Source: JABMRP01 sp964444795 (lineage in GTDB: Bacteria; Planctomycetota; Planctomycetia; Pirellulales; Thermoguttaceae). From it: 15,734 nucleotides of DNA. A program made the position numbers and the translations under genes. Positions 1-6,390 of this stretch are shown one piece after another. The notes below the pieces were generated by a model. It searched no databases, had not been told where the DNA came from, and saw only the letters and a list, made by a program, of their open reading frames with translations. Location: contig CAYUIQ010000212.1 in assembly GCA_964444795.1 (NCBI GenBank), forward strand, positions 1 to 15,734, in the 5' to 3' direction. Numbering within the stretch: the first letter of the stretch is position 1; each line of letters opens with the position of its first letter.

Positions 1-2
1 GC

Positions 3-578
3 GACGATCCGGCGTTTGTGTTCTTGGCCGTTCCCCGTACGGGTTCCCGTTCGATGCAAGCGGCGCTTCGGACGGCCTTTCCCAAGTCGCGCGATGCCCG
101 GCGGCATCACGGCGTGGATATTCCGCCGTCTTGCCGCGACTATTTCACCTTTGCCTGCGTGCGAAACCCCTTTAATCGCGAGCTGTCGCACTACCTTTAC
201 CGCCGATCACGATCCCACAACAACATGGTCGATTGGTGCCGCCGGTGGACGTTCAAGCAGTACCTGCGTTGGCTCGTCACGCCGGACGCCCAACCGGTCG
301 CCCCGCACGATCCGTGCCAGAGCGCCTTTTTGGCCGGGGTGCGGTTGGATGCGGTGGTCCGATTCGAGGATCTCCCCCGCGCGTTTAGCGAGCTGCCCGT
401 CTTCGGAAAGAGCGTGCCATTACCCCATCGCAATGGAAACGGGCCGTATCGCCTGGAAGCGTATTACGACGAGGAGGCGATGCACCTGGTGCGTGCCCAC
501 GCGGGCGGCGATTTTCTCCGGTTCGGTTACGACCCGGATGTGCTGCCTCTGCAAAGCGCGAGGAAATCTACTCGATGA
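3..578 (+). CDS. sulfotransferase-like protein, 5' end outside window
   Basis: Seen: the frame is open to the left edge and reads DDPAFVFLAVPRTGSRSM. This fits the 5'-phosphosulfate-binding loop of PAPS-dependent sulfotransferases (consensus near F-x-H-V-P-K-T-G-G-T-S). About 40 residues later CVRNPFNRELSHYLY fits the 3'-phosphate-binding segment (consensus near V-R-D-P-x-x-R-x-x-S-x-Y). A later AVVRFEDLPRAF resembles the 'RFEDL' segment that follows in the family. A GTG at 18 could be the start, but conserved sequence begins before it, so the true start is probably upstream of the window. Known for the family: these enzymes transfer sulfate from PAPS to a sugar or other acceptor. Inferred: with three glycosyltransferases directly downstream, the acceptor is probably a surface glycan. 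The stop overlaps the next start as ATGA at 575-578, implying one transcript and coupled translation. The acceptor cannot be told. Confidence 0.72.
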   Translation, partial: DDPAFVFLAVPRTGSRSMQAALRTAFPKSRDARRHHGVDIPPSCRDYFTFACVRNPFNRELSHYLYRRSRSHNNMVDWCRRWTFKQYLRWLVTPDAQPVAPHDPCQSAFLAGVRLDAVVRFEDLPRAFSELPVFGKSVPLPHRNGNGPYRLEAYYDEEAMHLVRAHAGGDFLRFGYDPDVLPLQSARKSTR

Positions 579-1321
579 ATGCGATACGACAGAATCCAAT
601 CCGTCGCTGGGCTGTCGGCGTGACGACCGCGCCGCGACCGCAATCCACGCTCGAGTCGACACTGGCCGGACTTCGCAGGGCCGGCTGGCCCGATTGCCGT
701 GTCTTCGACGATCGTGAAGGAGTCGGTGCCTGGCGCAATTGGATCGACGCCCTGGCGACGCTGTTTATCCAGCGGCCCGACGCCGACGCGTTGATGCTGG
801 TCCAGGACGATGCCGTCTTCTGTCGAGGCTTGCGCGTCTGCCTGGAGAAGAACTTGTGGCCGGCCGCCGATGTCGCTCTGTGTTCGCCCTATTGTCCGTC
901 GCCCTATCGGAAGCCGTCGCGAGGCTGGCATCGCGAAGACCACGGTTGGTATCTCGTGGGGGCCGTCTGCTGGGTGATCCCTCCGCGGGCGGCTCGGGCA
1001 ATCGTGCGCGACCTGGGCGATGTGGACGCCCGGGATCGAATCGACGCCCGGGTGGGACGCTGGGCGGGGAAAACCGGGCGATCCGTCTGGTACCACACGC
1101 CGAGCTTCATACAGCACGCGGGCAACGGCAACTCGGCGTTGGGCGATCCGTTGGTCAACCGGCTCCGCATGGCCGCCGATTTTGTCGGCCAGGAGAGCGA
1201 CGCGAACTCGTATAGTAGCCATCTCGCTCCGCGAGATGTGGCCCGCAAACGCCTGGCTCCTCCACGGCTACATCTCGCGGAACGAGATGGCTACTATACG
1301 CGCGACCGGAAGGGGCCATGA
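575..1321 (+). CDS. GT-A-type glycosyltransferase with repeat-derived C-terminal tail
   Basis: A 248-residue protein with no signal peptide or membrane segment. Seen: an N-terminal GVTTAPRP segment, then DALMLVQDDAVFC (about residues 70-82), which fits a beta-strand followed by the acidic metal/nucleotide-sugar motif of GT-A enzymes, and later a conserved-looking FIQHAGNGNSAL. This suits a family 2- or family 25-like glycosyltransferase acting in the cytoplasm; the exact family is uncertain. The last 37 codons are translated from the palindromic repeat pair at 1209-1300 and its flank, giving SYSSHLAPRDVA and later RLHLAERDGYYT. That tail is probably not part of the enzyme fold. The start ATG overlaps the stop of the sulfotransferase gene (ATGA), and its own stop overlaps the next ATG (1318-1321), so translation is coupled on both sides. 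Confidence 0.75.
   Translation: MNAIRQNPIRRWAVGVTTAPRPQSTLESTLAGLRRAGWPDCRVFDDREGVGAWRNWIDALATLFIQRPDADALMLVQDDAVFCRGLRVCLEKNLWPAADVALCSPYCPSPYRKPSRGWHREDHGWYLVGAVCWVIPPRAARAIVRDLGDVDARDRIDARVGRWAGKTGRSVWYHTPSFIQHAGNGNSALGDPLVNRLRMAADFVGQESDANSYSSHLAPRDVARKRLAPPRLHLAERDGYYTRDRKGP
1209..1300. repeat. BIME/REP-like inverted palindromic pair inside a gene
   Basis: Two 35-bp arms (1209-1243 and 1266-1300) are reverse complements with two mismatches, separated by a 22-nt loop. Each arm is itself palindromic: catctcg and cgagatg flank a 5-nt loop (1220-1238 on the left). A palindrome duplicated in opposite orientation is the architecture of REP/BIME elements or of a very small MITE. It lies in frame in the last codons of the second gene and ends about 17 nt before the start of the third. 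In RNA it would form a long hairpin next to that gene's ribosome binding site. Other genomic copies cannot be checked here. Confidence 0.8.
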
Positions 1322-2043
1322 AAATCGCTGCCATTTGCTGCACGTATCTCCGGCCCAAGCAGTTGGGTTGCCTGATCCGTTGCTTCTTGGAGCAGGATTA
1401 CGACGACCGCGAGTTGGTGATCCTCGACGACGCCGGCCAGTACGCCAATCGGCGGGGCGACCGCTGGCGGTTGGTTTCGGTCGGACGTCGGTATCCGAGC
1501 TTGGGCGAGAAGCGCAACGCGGCCGTGGCGCTGGCTTCGGCCGGCGCCGAGGCGCTTGCAGTTTGGGACGACGACGACGTCTACCTGCCCTGGGCATTGT
1601 CGGCCTCGGCGGCCGCGTTGCACAAGGCGCCCTGGTCGCGTCCCAGCCTCGTGTTGCACGAGCGGCCCGACGGCAAATTCCGTCAACACCGAACCGGCGG
1701 GCTTTACCATGGCGGTTGGGCATGCACCCGCGCGGCTTTTGACCGAGCCGGAGGATACCCGGCGCTGAACAACGGCGAAGACCAGGCGTTTGCCCGGCGG
1801 ATGAAACGCGCCGGCGTGGCCGAGGCCGACCCCTGCGGGCTCGGCTTCCAACCGTTCTACGTCTATCGCTGGGAGCAGTGCCACTGGGGACGGGGCGGCG
1901 GATACCACTTGTCGAACATGGGGACGGGCGGCTACCGGCGGCTGGGGCGTCGGGCCGTGCGCAAGACTCGATTGCGAATCACCTGGCCGCGCGATTTCCG
2001 CAACGTGGAGATACTCCCCGGCATTCATCCTCGCATGTTCTGA
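1318..2043 (+). CDS. family 2-like glycosyltransferase
   Basis: A 241-residue GT-A glycosyltransferase. Seen: MKIAAICCTYLRPKQLGCLI is the usual first beta-strand and nucleotide-binding segment. ELVILDDAG is the second strand with its acidic pair. The conserved GEKRNAAV helix follows, then VWDDDDVYLPWAL with the DXD-type metal motif at about residues 82-86. GGWACTRAAFDRAGGYP and NNGEDQAFARRMKRAG match the acceptor-side region, where the ED pair often supplies the catalytic base. Known for the family: transfer of a sugar from an activated donor to a growing glycan. There is no membrane segment. The RBS GGAAGGGG lies just before the ATG, immediately after the repeat hairpin. The start overlaps the previous stop. 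Donor and acceptor are unknown. Confidence 0.85.
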   Translation: MKIAAICCTYLRPKQLGCLIRCFLEQDYDDRELVILDDAGQYANRRGDRWRLVSVGRRYPSLGEKRNAAVALASAGAEALAVWDDDDVYLPWALSASAAALHKAPWSRPSLVLHERPDGKFRQHRTGGLYHGGWACTRAAFDRAGGYPALNNGEDQAFARRMKRAGVAEADPCGLGFQPFYVYRWEQCHWGRGGGYHLSNMGTGGYRRLGRRAVRKTRLRITWPRDFRNVEILPGIHPRMF

Positions 2044-2061
2044 AAGACGCGTAGGGGGACC

Positions 2062-2919
2062 ATGCCGCGCATCCGATTGATCCGCGCCGTCGATCGGCCG
2101 GCCCGTTGCGGGCCGCTCAACGGGCAATACGCGTTGCAGCGCGCACTGCGCGCTCGGAACATTGCCTGGTTGACCATGGGTGGGCATGCCCGGGGAGACG
2201 AGATCCCCTGGTTCTGGTGCTGGATGGATCGACAGGCGGCGGCTCGACACGCGCGCAGCCGGCGGCCCTTTGTCGTAGGGCCGAATATCTTGTTCGAGGA
2301 CAGCCGCCGCCCGTGTCGCGTTCGGGCCGAACGGGAGATCTGCCGCGCGGCGAGTTGCCGGCTTCTGTTCACCGAATCCGATTGGTACGCCCGGCTCATC
2401 GATCGGCATCGGGGCAGCGGCAATCGGGCGCCCATTGTGCAGTGGCCTTACCCCATCGACCCTCGTCCGGGGAATCCGCTGCCGGCGCGGTACGAGTTAC
2501 TCGTCTACGCCAAGAGCGGGTATCGGCAAAGCCTGGTCGATCGGCTATGCGCGCGCTATCGCAGCGCCCGCGTGATCCGCTACGGAAATTACCGGCGCGA
2601 GGAACTCTTCGACGCGGCCCGGCGATCGCGAGCGTGTCTCTATCTGTCCGACGACGACCGGGGGCCGTTGGCCCTGGCCGAGATCCTTCTGGCCGGTTGT
2701 CCGGCGGTCGGCATCGCTCGCGGCGCGCCATTTGTCCAGGCCGGCCATACGGGAGTGCTGGTCGATCGGTTGACGCCTCGCCCGTGCACCGAAGCCATCG
2801 AAACATGCCTTCACCTCGACCGCTACGAGGTCGCCACGATCGCCGCCGAACAGTTCGACACCGAGCGAATCGTCGACACGGTGCTGGCGGCGTTGGGGGA
2901 CGTGGTACGACAACGCTAA
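2062..2919 (+). CDS. GT-B (family 4-like) glycosyltransferase
   Basis: A 285-residue protein. Seen: the C-terminal half carries the typical donor-binding region of GT4-like enzymes: ELLVYAKSGY opens the second Rossmann domain, and YGNYRREELFDAARRSRACL is followed by the acidic stretch LSDDDRGPLALAEILLAGCP, where a conserved Glu normally contacts the donor sugar. AGHTGVLVDRLTP is the usual closing loop. The N-terminal half (RPARCGPLNGQYALQRALRA) fits the acceptor-side GXN-type loop. At 285 residues it is shorter than typical 350-400-residue GT4 enzymes. An AGGGGGA ribosome binding site sits about five nt before the ATG, and the gap to the preceding gene is only 18 nt, so it is the fourth gene of the operon. 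Its stop codon interlocks with the convergent regulator's stop. Confidence 0.8.
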   Translation: MPRIRLIRAVDRPARCGPLNGQYALQRALRARNIAWLTMGGHARGDEIPWFWCWMDRQAAARHARSRRPFVVGPNILFEDSRRPCRVRAEREICRAASCRLLFTESDWYARLIDRHRGSGNRAPIVQWPYPIDPRPGNPLPARYELLVYAKSGYRQSLVDRLCARYRSARVIRYGNYRREELFDAARRSRACLYLSDDDRGPLALAEILLAGCPAVGIARGAPFVQAGHTGVLVDRLTPRPCTEAIETCLHLDRYEVATIAAEQFDTERIVDTVLAALGDVVRQR

Positions 2920-3419
2920 GCAGGCTCCTCTTTCACCACCACCTTCTCGTACATCAGATCGAGGATCCCGCCGATCACTTCGGCCTGGCTGCTTTCCAGG
3001 AGCAGGGCCAACTTCTCGTGCAGGCGGCGATTCTGGTTCATTTCCTTGACCGTGGCCACGGTGCCTTCGGCGGTGAGCGGGCCGCCGTGACCGAAGCGGC
3101 TGTGCAGTTCGTCGAAGTCGGCGTCGGTCCAGCCGTCAAACAGAGCCGCTTGCGCATCGATCACCTCGGCCACGACCGGATTGGTTTGCCGATCGAACTG
3201 CCGGTGGCGGAGCACGGCCGGGTCGAGAAGCAGTTCGTCGACCGAAATGCCCAGTCCCTTGGCCAGGCGGTGGATCGTTCGCGCGTGCGGCTTGTTCGTC
3301 CCGTTGACGATCCCCTTGATCGTACGCTCGTCCAGGCCGGTCTGCGCGACGACCTGTTTTGCGGTCAAATCGCGCTGGGCCATCAACCGCCACAAATTAC
3401 TGGCCGCATGTTCGCCCAT
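2916..3419 (-). CDS. XRE-family helix-turn-helix regulator
   Basis: A 167-residue cytoplasmic DNA-binding protein. Seen: residues 6-64 form a Cro/C1-type HTH (LWRLMAQRDLTAKQVVAQTG, then LDERTIKGIVNGTNKPHART and LAKGLGISVDELL). The rest is mostly helical with a predicted coiled segment (VKEMNQNRRLHEKLALLLES), which may mediate dimerisation or bind a ligand. I chose the ATG at 3419 because homology to HTH proteins begins there; an in-frame start at 3503 would lie inside the promoter. No strong Shine-Dalgarno precedes 3419. A near-consensus promoter sits 84-112 nt upstream, and its -10 lies inside a palindrome that could be this protein's own operator. The regulator diverges from a 94-aa gene, probably its target. 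Its stop overlaps the stop of the glycosyltransferase gene that faces it. Confidence 0.85.
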   Translation of the reverse strand: MGEHAASNLWRLMAQRDLTAKQVVAQTGLDERTIKGIVNGTNKPHARTIHRLAKGLGISVDELLLDPAVLRHRQFDRQTNPVVAEVIDAQAALFDGWTDADFDELHSRFGHGGPLTAEGTVATVKEMNQNRRLHEKLALLLESSQAEVIGGILDLMYEKVVVKEEPA

Positions 3420-3482
3420 GGCACGCCATCCAATGAAGACCCAAGTCCGACCTCTCCGCCGGAAAAAAGGGGCGGACAGGCC

Positions 3483-3510
3483 TTGACAGGAAGATATACA
3501 CATGTATACT
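3483..3510 (+). promoter_or_regulatory. sigma70-type promoter for the 94-aa gene
   Basis: TTGACA at 3483-3488, a 16-bp spacer, then TATACT at 3505-3510. The -35 is perfect and the -10 differs from consensus at one base. Transcription would start near 3517, leaving about 75 nt of leader before the GTG at 3591. The -10 overlaps the -10 of the opposing promoter. Confidence 0.65.
3495..3508. promoter_or_regulatory. palindromic operator candidate TATACA-CA-TGTATA
   Basis: A perfect 6-bp inverted repeat with a 2-bp centre covers the -10 of the minus promoter and most of that of the plus promoter. Its position and symmetry suit a dimeric repressor, and the adjacent XRE gene is the obvious candidate. 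Part of the symmetry comes from two facing -10 boxes, so operator function is inferred. Confidence 0.45.
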
Positions 3511-3531
3511 GTCTGGTGAGCCGGTTGTCAA
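3503..3531 (-). promoter_or_regulatory. sigma70-type promoter for the XRE regulator
   Basis: Read on the minus strand: TTGACA at 3531-3526, exactly 17 bp of spacer, then TATACA at 3508-3503. Transcription would start near 3496, giving a leader of about 77 nt before the ATG at 3419. It shares four bases of its -10 with the forward promoter, so RNA polymerase is unlikely to occupy both at once. Confidence 0.65.
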
Positions 3532-3590
3532 GGGCGGGTCGGGAGAAGGCTCGCCCCATTTTTGCGAATCTCGACATAAGGGGAAAGACC

Positions 3591-3875
3591 GTGGCGGCAG
3601 ATGGCCCACAGCGCTACCGAGTATGGATTGTCGGTATTTCGCCCGAACAGTCAGGAGATTTCTCGGCCGAGACCCCCCCTCGTGCGATTGCCCAAGAGCC
3701 GGCCGAGGCCGAATCCTTGTCGGTTCGCGAGGCTTTTTGCTACGTGGGCGTCTTCAATCGGGCGATGAAGGAGCGGGGAAAGAGGTTTCAGGCGGTGGCC
3801 ATTCCCGTGAAAACCGGCTATTTGGGGGACTTGACACCCGGCAAAGAGGTGACCGTCGGAGTGAGCGACACCTGA
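3591..3875 (+). CDS. small hypothetical protein divergent from XRE regulator
   Basis: A 94-residue protein starting at GTG 3591, chosen because AAGGGGAAAG lies a few bases upstream and because the forward promoter at 3483-3510 excludes earlier starts. The same frame stays open far to the left, but that part is antisense to the regulator and out of frame with the glycosyltransferase gene. Seen: an N-terminal strand (QRYRVWIVGIS), an acidic, Pro- and Ala-rich stretch (TPPRAIAQEPAEAES), an aromatic helix (REAFCYVGVFNRAMKERGKR), a strand (FQAVAIPV) and a closing GYLGDLTPGKEVTVGV. There is no signal peptide, membrane segment or recognisable catalytic motif. I do not recognise the family. It is not obviously a toxin or antitoxin. 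Its promoter interlocks with that of the XRE gene, so it is probably under that regulator. Confidence 0.6.
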   Translation: MAADGPQRYRVWIVGISPEQSGDFSAETPPRAIAQEPAEAESLSVREAFCYVGVFNRAMKERGKRFQAVAIPVKTGYLGDLTPGKEVTVGVSDT

Positions 3876-3887
3876 GCCGATTGGCGC

Positions 3888-3940
3888 ATAAAAAAAGCCC
3901 GCCAGATGTCTGTTAGGTATCGACACAGGACGGGCTTCCA
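3888..3940 (-). terminator. intrinsic terminator of the exonuclease gene
   Basis: On the minus strand, AAGCCCG (3937-3931) pairs with CGGGCTT (3901-3895), with an inner CTGT/ACAG stem, and is followed by a run of seven T (3896-3890). It lies about 145 nt past the exonuclease stop and faces the 94-aa gene, whose transcripts would meet the same hairpin without a U-tract. Confidence 0.7.
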
Positions 3941-4082
3941 CCGCGGGAAAAACACCTAACGCCTCAGTGCGGTGTCCCTGTCGGGGCGGCGTCGGCGAGG
4001 CAGCCGCACCTACACGCCCTGACATTGAAATCATAGCTTCCAAACTCCGCCGGGGAAGCAAGAATTTCGGAAAATGGGGAAA

Positions 4083-4934
4083 TCAGCCCGGTTGGGGGGA
4101 GTATTCCGCGGTCGCTTCCACTTGCCACGGATTCTGCCAATCGCCCCATCGCTCGATGTACGTCTGGTAGGCGGCGATCTGGTCGCTTCGCTCTTGGAGC
4201 CACTGTTTTGTCTCGGCCACCAATGATTGTTCCCTCTCTAGAGGGATTTTGCCCGTGATTACTTGGCTACGCAAGAAGACAAAATACGTATCCAGCACGT
4301 CGCAACGGCAATAGTCGTTGATTTCGGCCAGACGGCCTTCGTCATACATGTCTTGGACCATGTCCCCGTGGACATCCATCTTGCCTGGTTTGCCCAGTAA
4401 GTTGGCCGCCAGATTCAATCCGCCGTTGAATCGGCTGGAGCCGAAATTCGTGAGCAGTTCGTGCAGATCGAGGTGCGATCGGGCGTTGTACCGGCTACGC
4501 GGCTGATCGAAGCTCTTGGCCCCGACGGCAAACCAACTCGGCATACTCAGCCCATACCGAAAGGCGGCCAACTCCAACAGGGGGATGTCGAAGGACCGGC
4601 CGTTGAAACTGACCAGGGTGGGGCGGCGATACTTCTCCCAGCCGCGCCAAAAGTACTCGGTCATCACATGCGAGCGAAACTCCGGCTCGTCCAGGGCCAC
4701 GACGTCGAGCAGGCGGAAGTCGGCCGCCACTTTGCCCACCACCACCGAGACGGGCACCTGATAGGTGTAGGGAATGAAATCCGAGTCGCGCTTTTCCATC
4801 AATTCGGCCCGATAGCGGGCGACCGCCTCGGCCGGCTCCAGCGACTTGCCCGGATAGCGAAGCTTGGCCACCAGCGGCGCGTCGGCGACACTTTCCACGT
4901 CGAATACCAAGTATCGGACGGCTGAATCGGGCAT
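4083..4934 (-). CDS. PolB-type DEDD 3'-5' exonuclease
   Basis: A 283-residue protein of the predicted 3'-5' exonuclease family related to the PolB proofreading domain. Seen: Exo I as VFDVES with D12 and E14, Exo II as SFNGRSFDIPLL with N111 and D116, and Exo III as YCRCDVLDTY with Y208 and D212. This is the DEDDy set for two-metal-ion catalysis. The flanking LVSFNGRSFD, SHLDLHELL and KMDVHGDMVQDMYDEG segments are typical of this stand-alone family. No polymerase domain follows. The start at 4934 is preceded by GGGAGG about eight nt upstream, and the protein then opens directly on the first catalytic strand; an upstream in-frame start at 5042 would add 36 poorly structured residues. Likely role: trimming single-stranded or mismatched 3' ends; the pathway is not shown. 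A terminator follows at 3888-3940. Confidence 0.88.
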   Translation of the reverse strand: MPDSAVRYLVFDVESVADAPLVAKLRYPGKSLEPAEAVARYRAELMEKRDSDFIPYTYQVPVSVVVGKVAADFRLLDVVALDEPEFRSHVMTEYFWRGWEKYRRPTLVSFNGRSFDIPLLELAAFRYGLSMPSWFAVGAKSFDQPRSRYNARSHLDLHELLTNFGSSRFNGGLNLAANLLGKPGKMDVHGDMVQDMYDEGRLAEINDYCRCDVLDTYFVFLRSQVITGKIPLEREQSLVAETKQWLQERSDQIAAYQTYIERWGDWQNPWQVEATAEYSPQPG

Positions 4935-5124
4935 CGCAAGGGCCTCCCGTGGCATGGGGGGAGCAGGGCTCCAGGGGATGTACCGGAAAGAGCCGGAAAA
5001 CGGGACGGATACCCCGACTCCGGACTTTTTCCAACTTTCCACGCGCTGTAGCCTACCAAAACTCGCACCGATTGAGGATGATAGTGGGCCGACTTTTCAA
5101 TAAATTTGCTCAGGAAACCCGCCG

Positions 5125-6387
5125 ATGATTAACCGCCAGCGACTCTTGGAACGTTTTCTACGATATGTTCGCGTCGATACGACCGCCGGGGAAGACACCG
5201 CCGGGCAGAGCAACGCCGGATATCCCAGTTCGCCAGGTCAACTGAAACTCGGGAAAATGCTGGTCGAGGAACTCCAAGCCCTGGGGTTGGCCGACGCCCG
5301 GCAGGATTCCTTCGGTATTGTCACGGCCACGGTGCCGCCGTCGCCCGGCGACGAGTCGGCTCCGGTGGTCGCCTTTTGCGCCCATCTCGACACGTCGCCG
5401 GAAACGTCCGGCGCGGGTGTCCAGCCGCAAGTGATCGAAAACTACGCCGGCGGCGATCTGATCCTGCCCGGCGATCCGCAGCGGGTGATTCGCGTGGCCG
5501 ATTGCCCCGAATTGGAGCAAGTCCGGGGAAAAACCCTGATCACCACCGACGGCACGACTTTGCTGGGGGCCGACGACAAGGCGGGTGTGGCGGTGATCGT
5601 GGAGACGGCGGCCTGGCTGATCGAACACCCCGAGTCGCGGCGCGCCCCCGTTCGCATCTGCTTCACCTGCGATGAAGAAATCGGCCACGGCACCGATCAC
5701 GTCGACCTGGACGAGTTGGGGGCAGCCGTCTGCTACACGCTCGACGGCCAGGGTGCCGACACGATCGACGTGGAGACCTTCTCGGCCGATCTGGCCGTGG
5801 TGACGGTGCGCGGCGTCGAGATTCATCCCTCGATCGCCAAGGACCGGATGGTCAACGCGGTGCGCGTGGCGGCCGATTTCCTCGACCGGCTGCCTCGCGA
5901 CACGCTGACTCCCGAGTCGACCGAAGAGCGACAGGGTTTTCTTCACCCCTATCGTATTTCCGGCGGAGTGGGCGAGACGACGGTGCGGATTCTGCTCCGC
6001 GATTTCGACACGGCCGCGTTGGCCGATCATGCCGAAGTACTTCGCCGCGCGGCTTCGGTGACGATGGAGGACTTTCCCGGCTCGCGGATCGACGTGGAGG
6101 TTCGGCCGCAATACCGCAACATGGCCGAGGGGCTGGATCGCGAACCCCGCGCGGTGCCCTTCGCCGAACAGGCGTTGGAGAGCCTGGGGCGATCGGCCCG
6201 AAAGACGATCGTGCGAGGGGGCACCGACGGCTCTCGTTTCACCGAACTCGGGCTGCCCACGCCGAACCTGGCGACCGGTCAACACACGCCCCACTCGCCG
6301 CTGGAATGGGCGTGTCTGGAGGAAATGGTCAGTAGCACCGAGTGGCTGGTGGCCCTGGCCGGTCGATGGTGCGATCGCCCAGCCTGA
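5125..6387 (+). CDS. pepT: peptidase T (tripeptide aminopeptidase), M20 family
   Basis: A 420-residue cytoplasmic zinc aminopeptidase that removes the N-terminal residue of tripeptides; E. coli PepT has 408 residues. Seen: zinc ligand H87 in AFCAHLDTSPE with catalytic D89, the bridging Asp in LLGADDKAG (D150), catalytic E184 and ligand E185 in FTCDEEIGHG, D207 in YTLDGQG, and the last His ligand H390 in TPHSPLEW. The dimerisation domain between them includes VEIHPSIAKDRMVNAVRVA, and the family signature RGGTDGSRFTELGLPTPNL is intact. The start MINRQRLLERFLRYVRVDT aligns with the family start. A weak AGGAAA lies upstream. The gene is monocistronic and diverges from the exonuclease gene across 190 bp. 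The PQQ-repeat remnant on the other strand ends within a few bases of its stop. Confidence 0.95.
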   Translation: MINRQRLLERFLRYVRVDTTAGEDTAGQSNAGYPSSPGQLKLGKMLVEELQALGLADARQDSFGIVTATVPPSPGDESAPVVAFCAHLDTSPETSGAGVQPQVIENYAGGDLILPGDPQRVIRVADCPELEQVRGKTLITTDGTTLLGADDKAGVAVIVETAAWLIEHPESRRAPVRICFTCDEEIGHGTDHVDLDELGAAVCYTLDGQGADTIDVETFSADLAVVTVRGVEIHPSIAKDRMVNAVRVAADFLDRLPRDTLTPESTEERQGFLHPYRISGGVGETTVRILLRDFDTAALADHAEVLRRAASVTMEDFPGSRIDVEVRPQYRNMAEGLDREPRAVPFAEQALESLGRSARKTIVRGGTDGSRFTELGLPTPNLATGQHTPHSPLEWACLEEMVSSTEWLVALAGRWCDRPA

Positions 6388-6390
6388 CGG

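Noticed and set aside
1294..2409. 371-codon minus-strand frame opposite two glycosyltransferase genes
   Set aside because: Both plus-strand genes have recognisable motifs and RBSs; the antisense frame is Pro/Arg/Ala-rich with no domain.
3420..3503. N-terminal extension of the XRE regulator to 3503
   Set aside because: It would place the start inside the promoter and palindrome, before the predicted transcription start, and the extra residues are not HTH-like.
3483..3531. Prophage lysogeny region
   Set aside because: The nested promoters resemble a phage switch, but no integrase, replication or structural phage gene lies in the window.
2106..3590. Long plus-strand open frame that continues into the 94-aa gene
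   Set aside because: It overlaps the GT-B gene out of frame and runs antisense to the XRE regulator; composition is shadow-like and it crosses the promoter region. Only the part from 3591 has an RBS and protein-like sequence.
2916..3875. Toxin-antitoxin pair made of the XRE gene and the 94-aa gene
   Set aside because: The genes are divergent, not a tandem overlapping pair, and the 94-aa protein shows no known toxin motif.
5158..6390. Long minus-strand open frame opposite pepT
   Set aside because: pepT on the plus strand has complete family motifs; this antisense frame is a high-GC codon artefact. Only its extension beyond 6390 is protein-like and is listed as a remnant.
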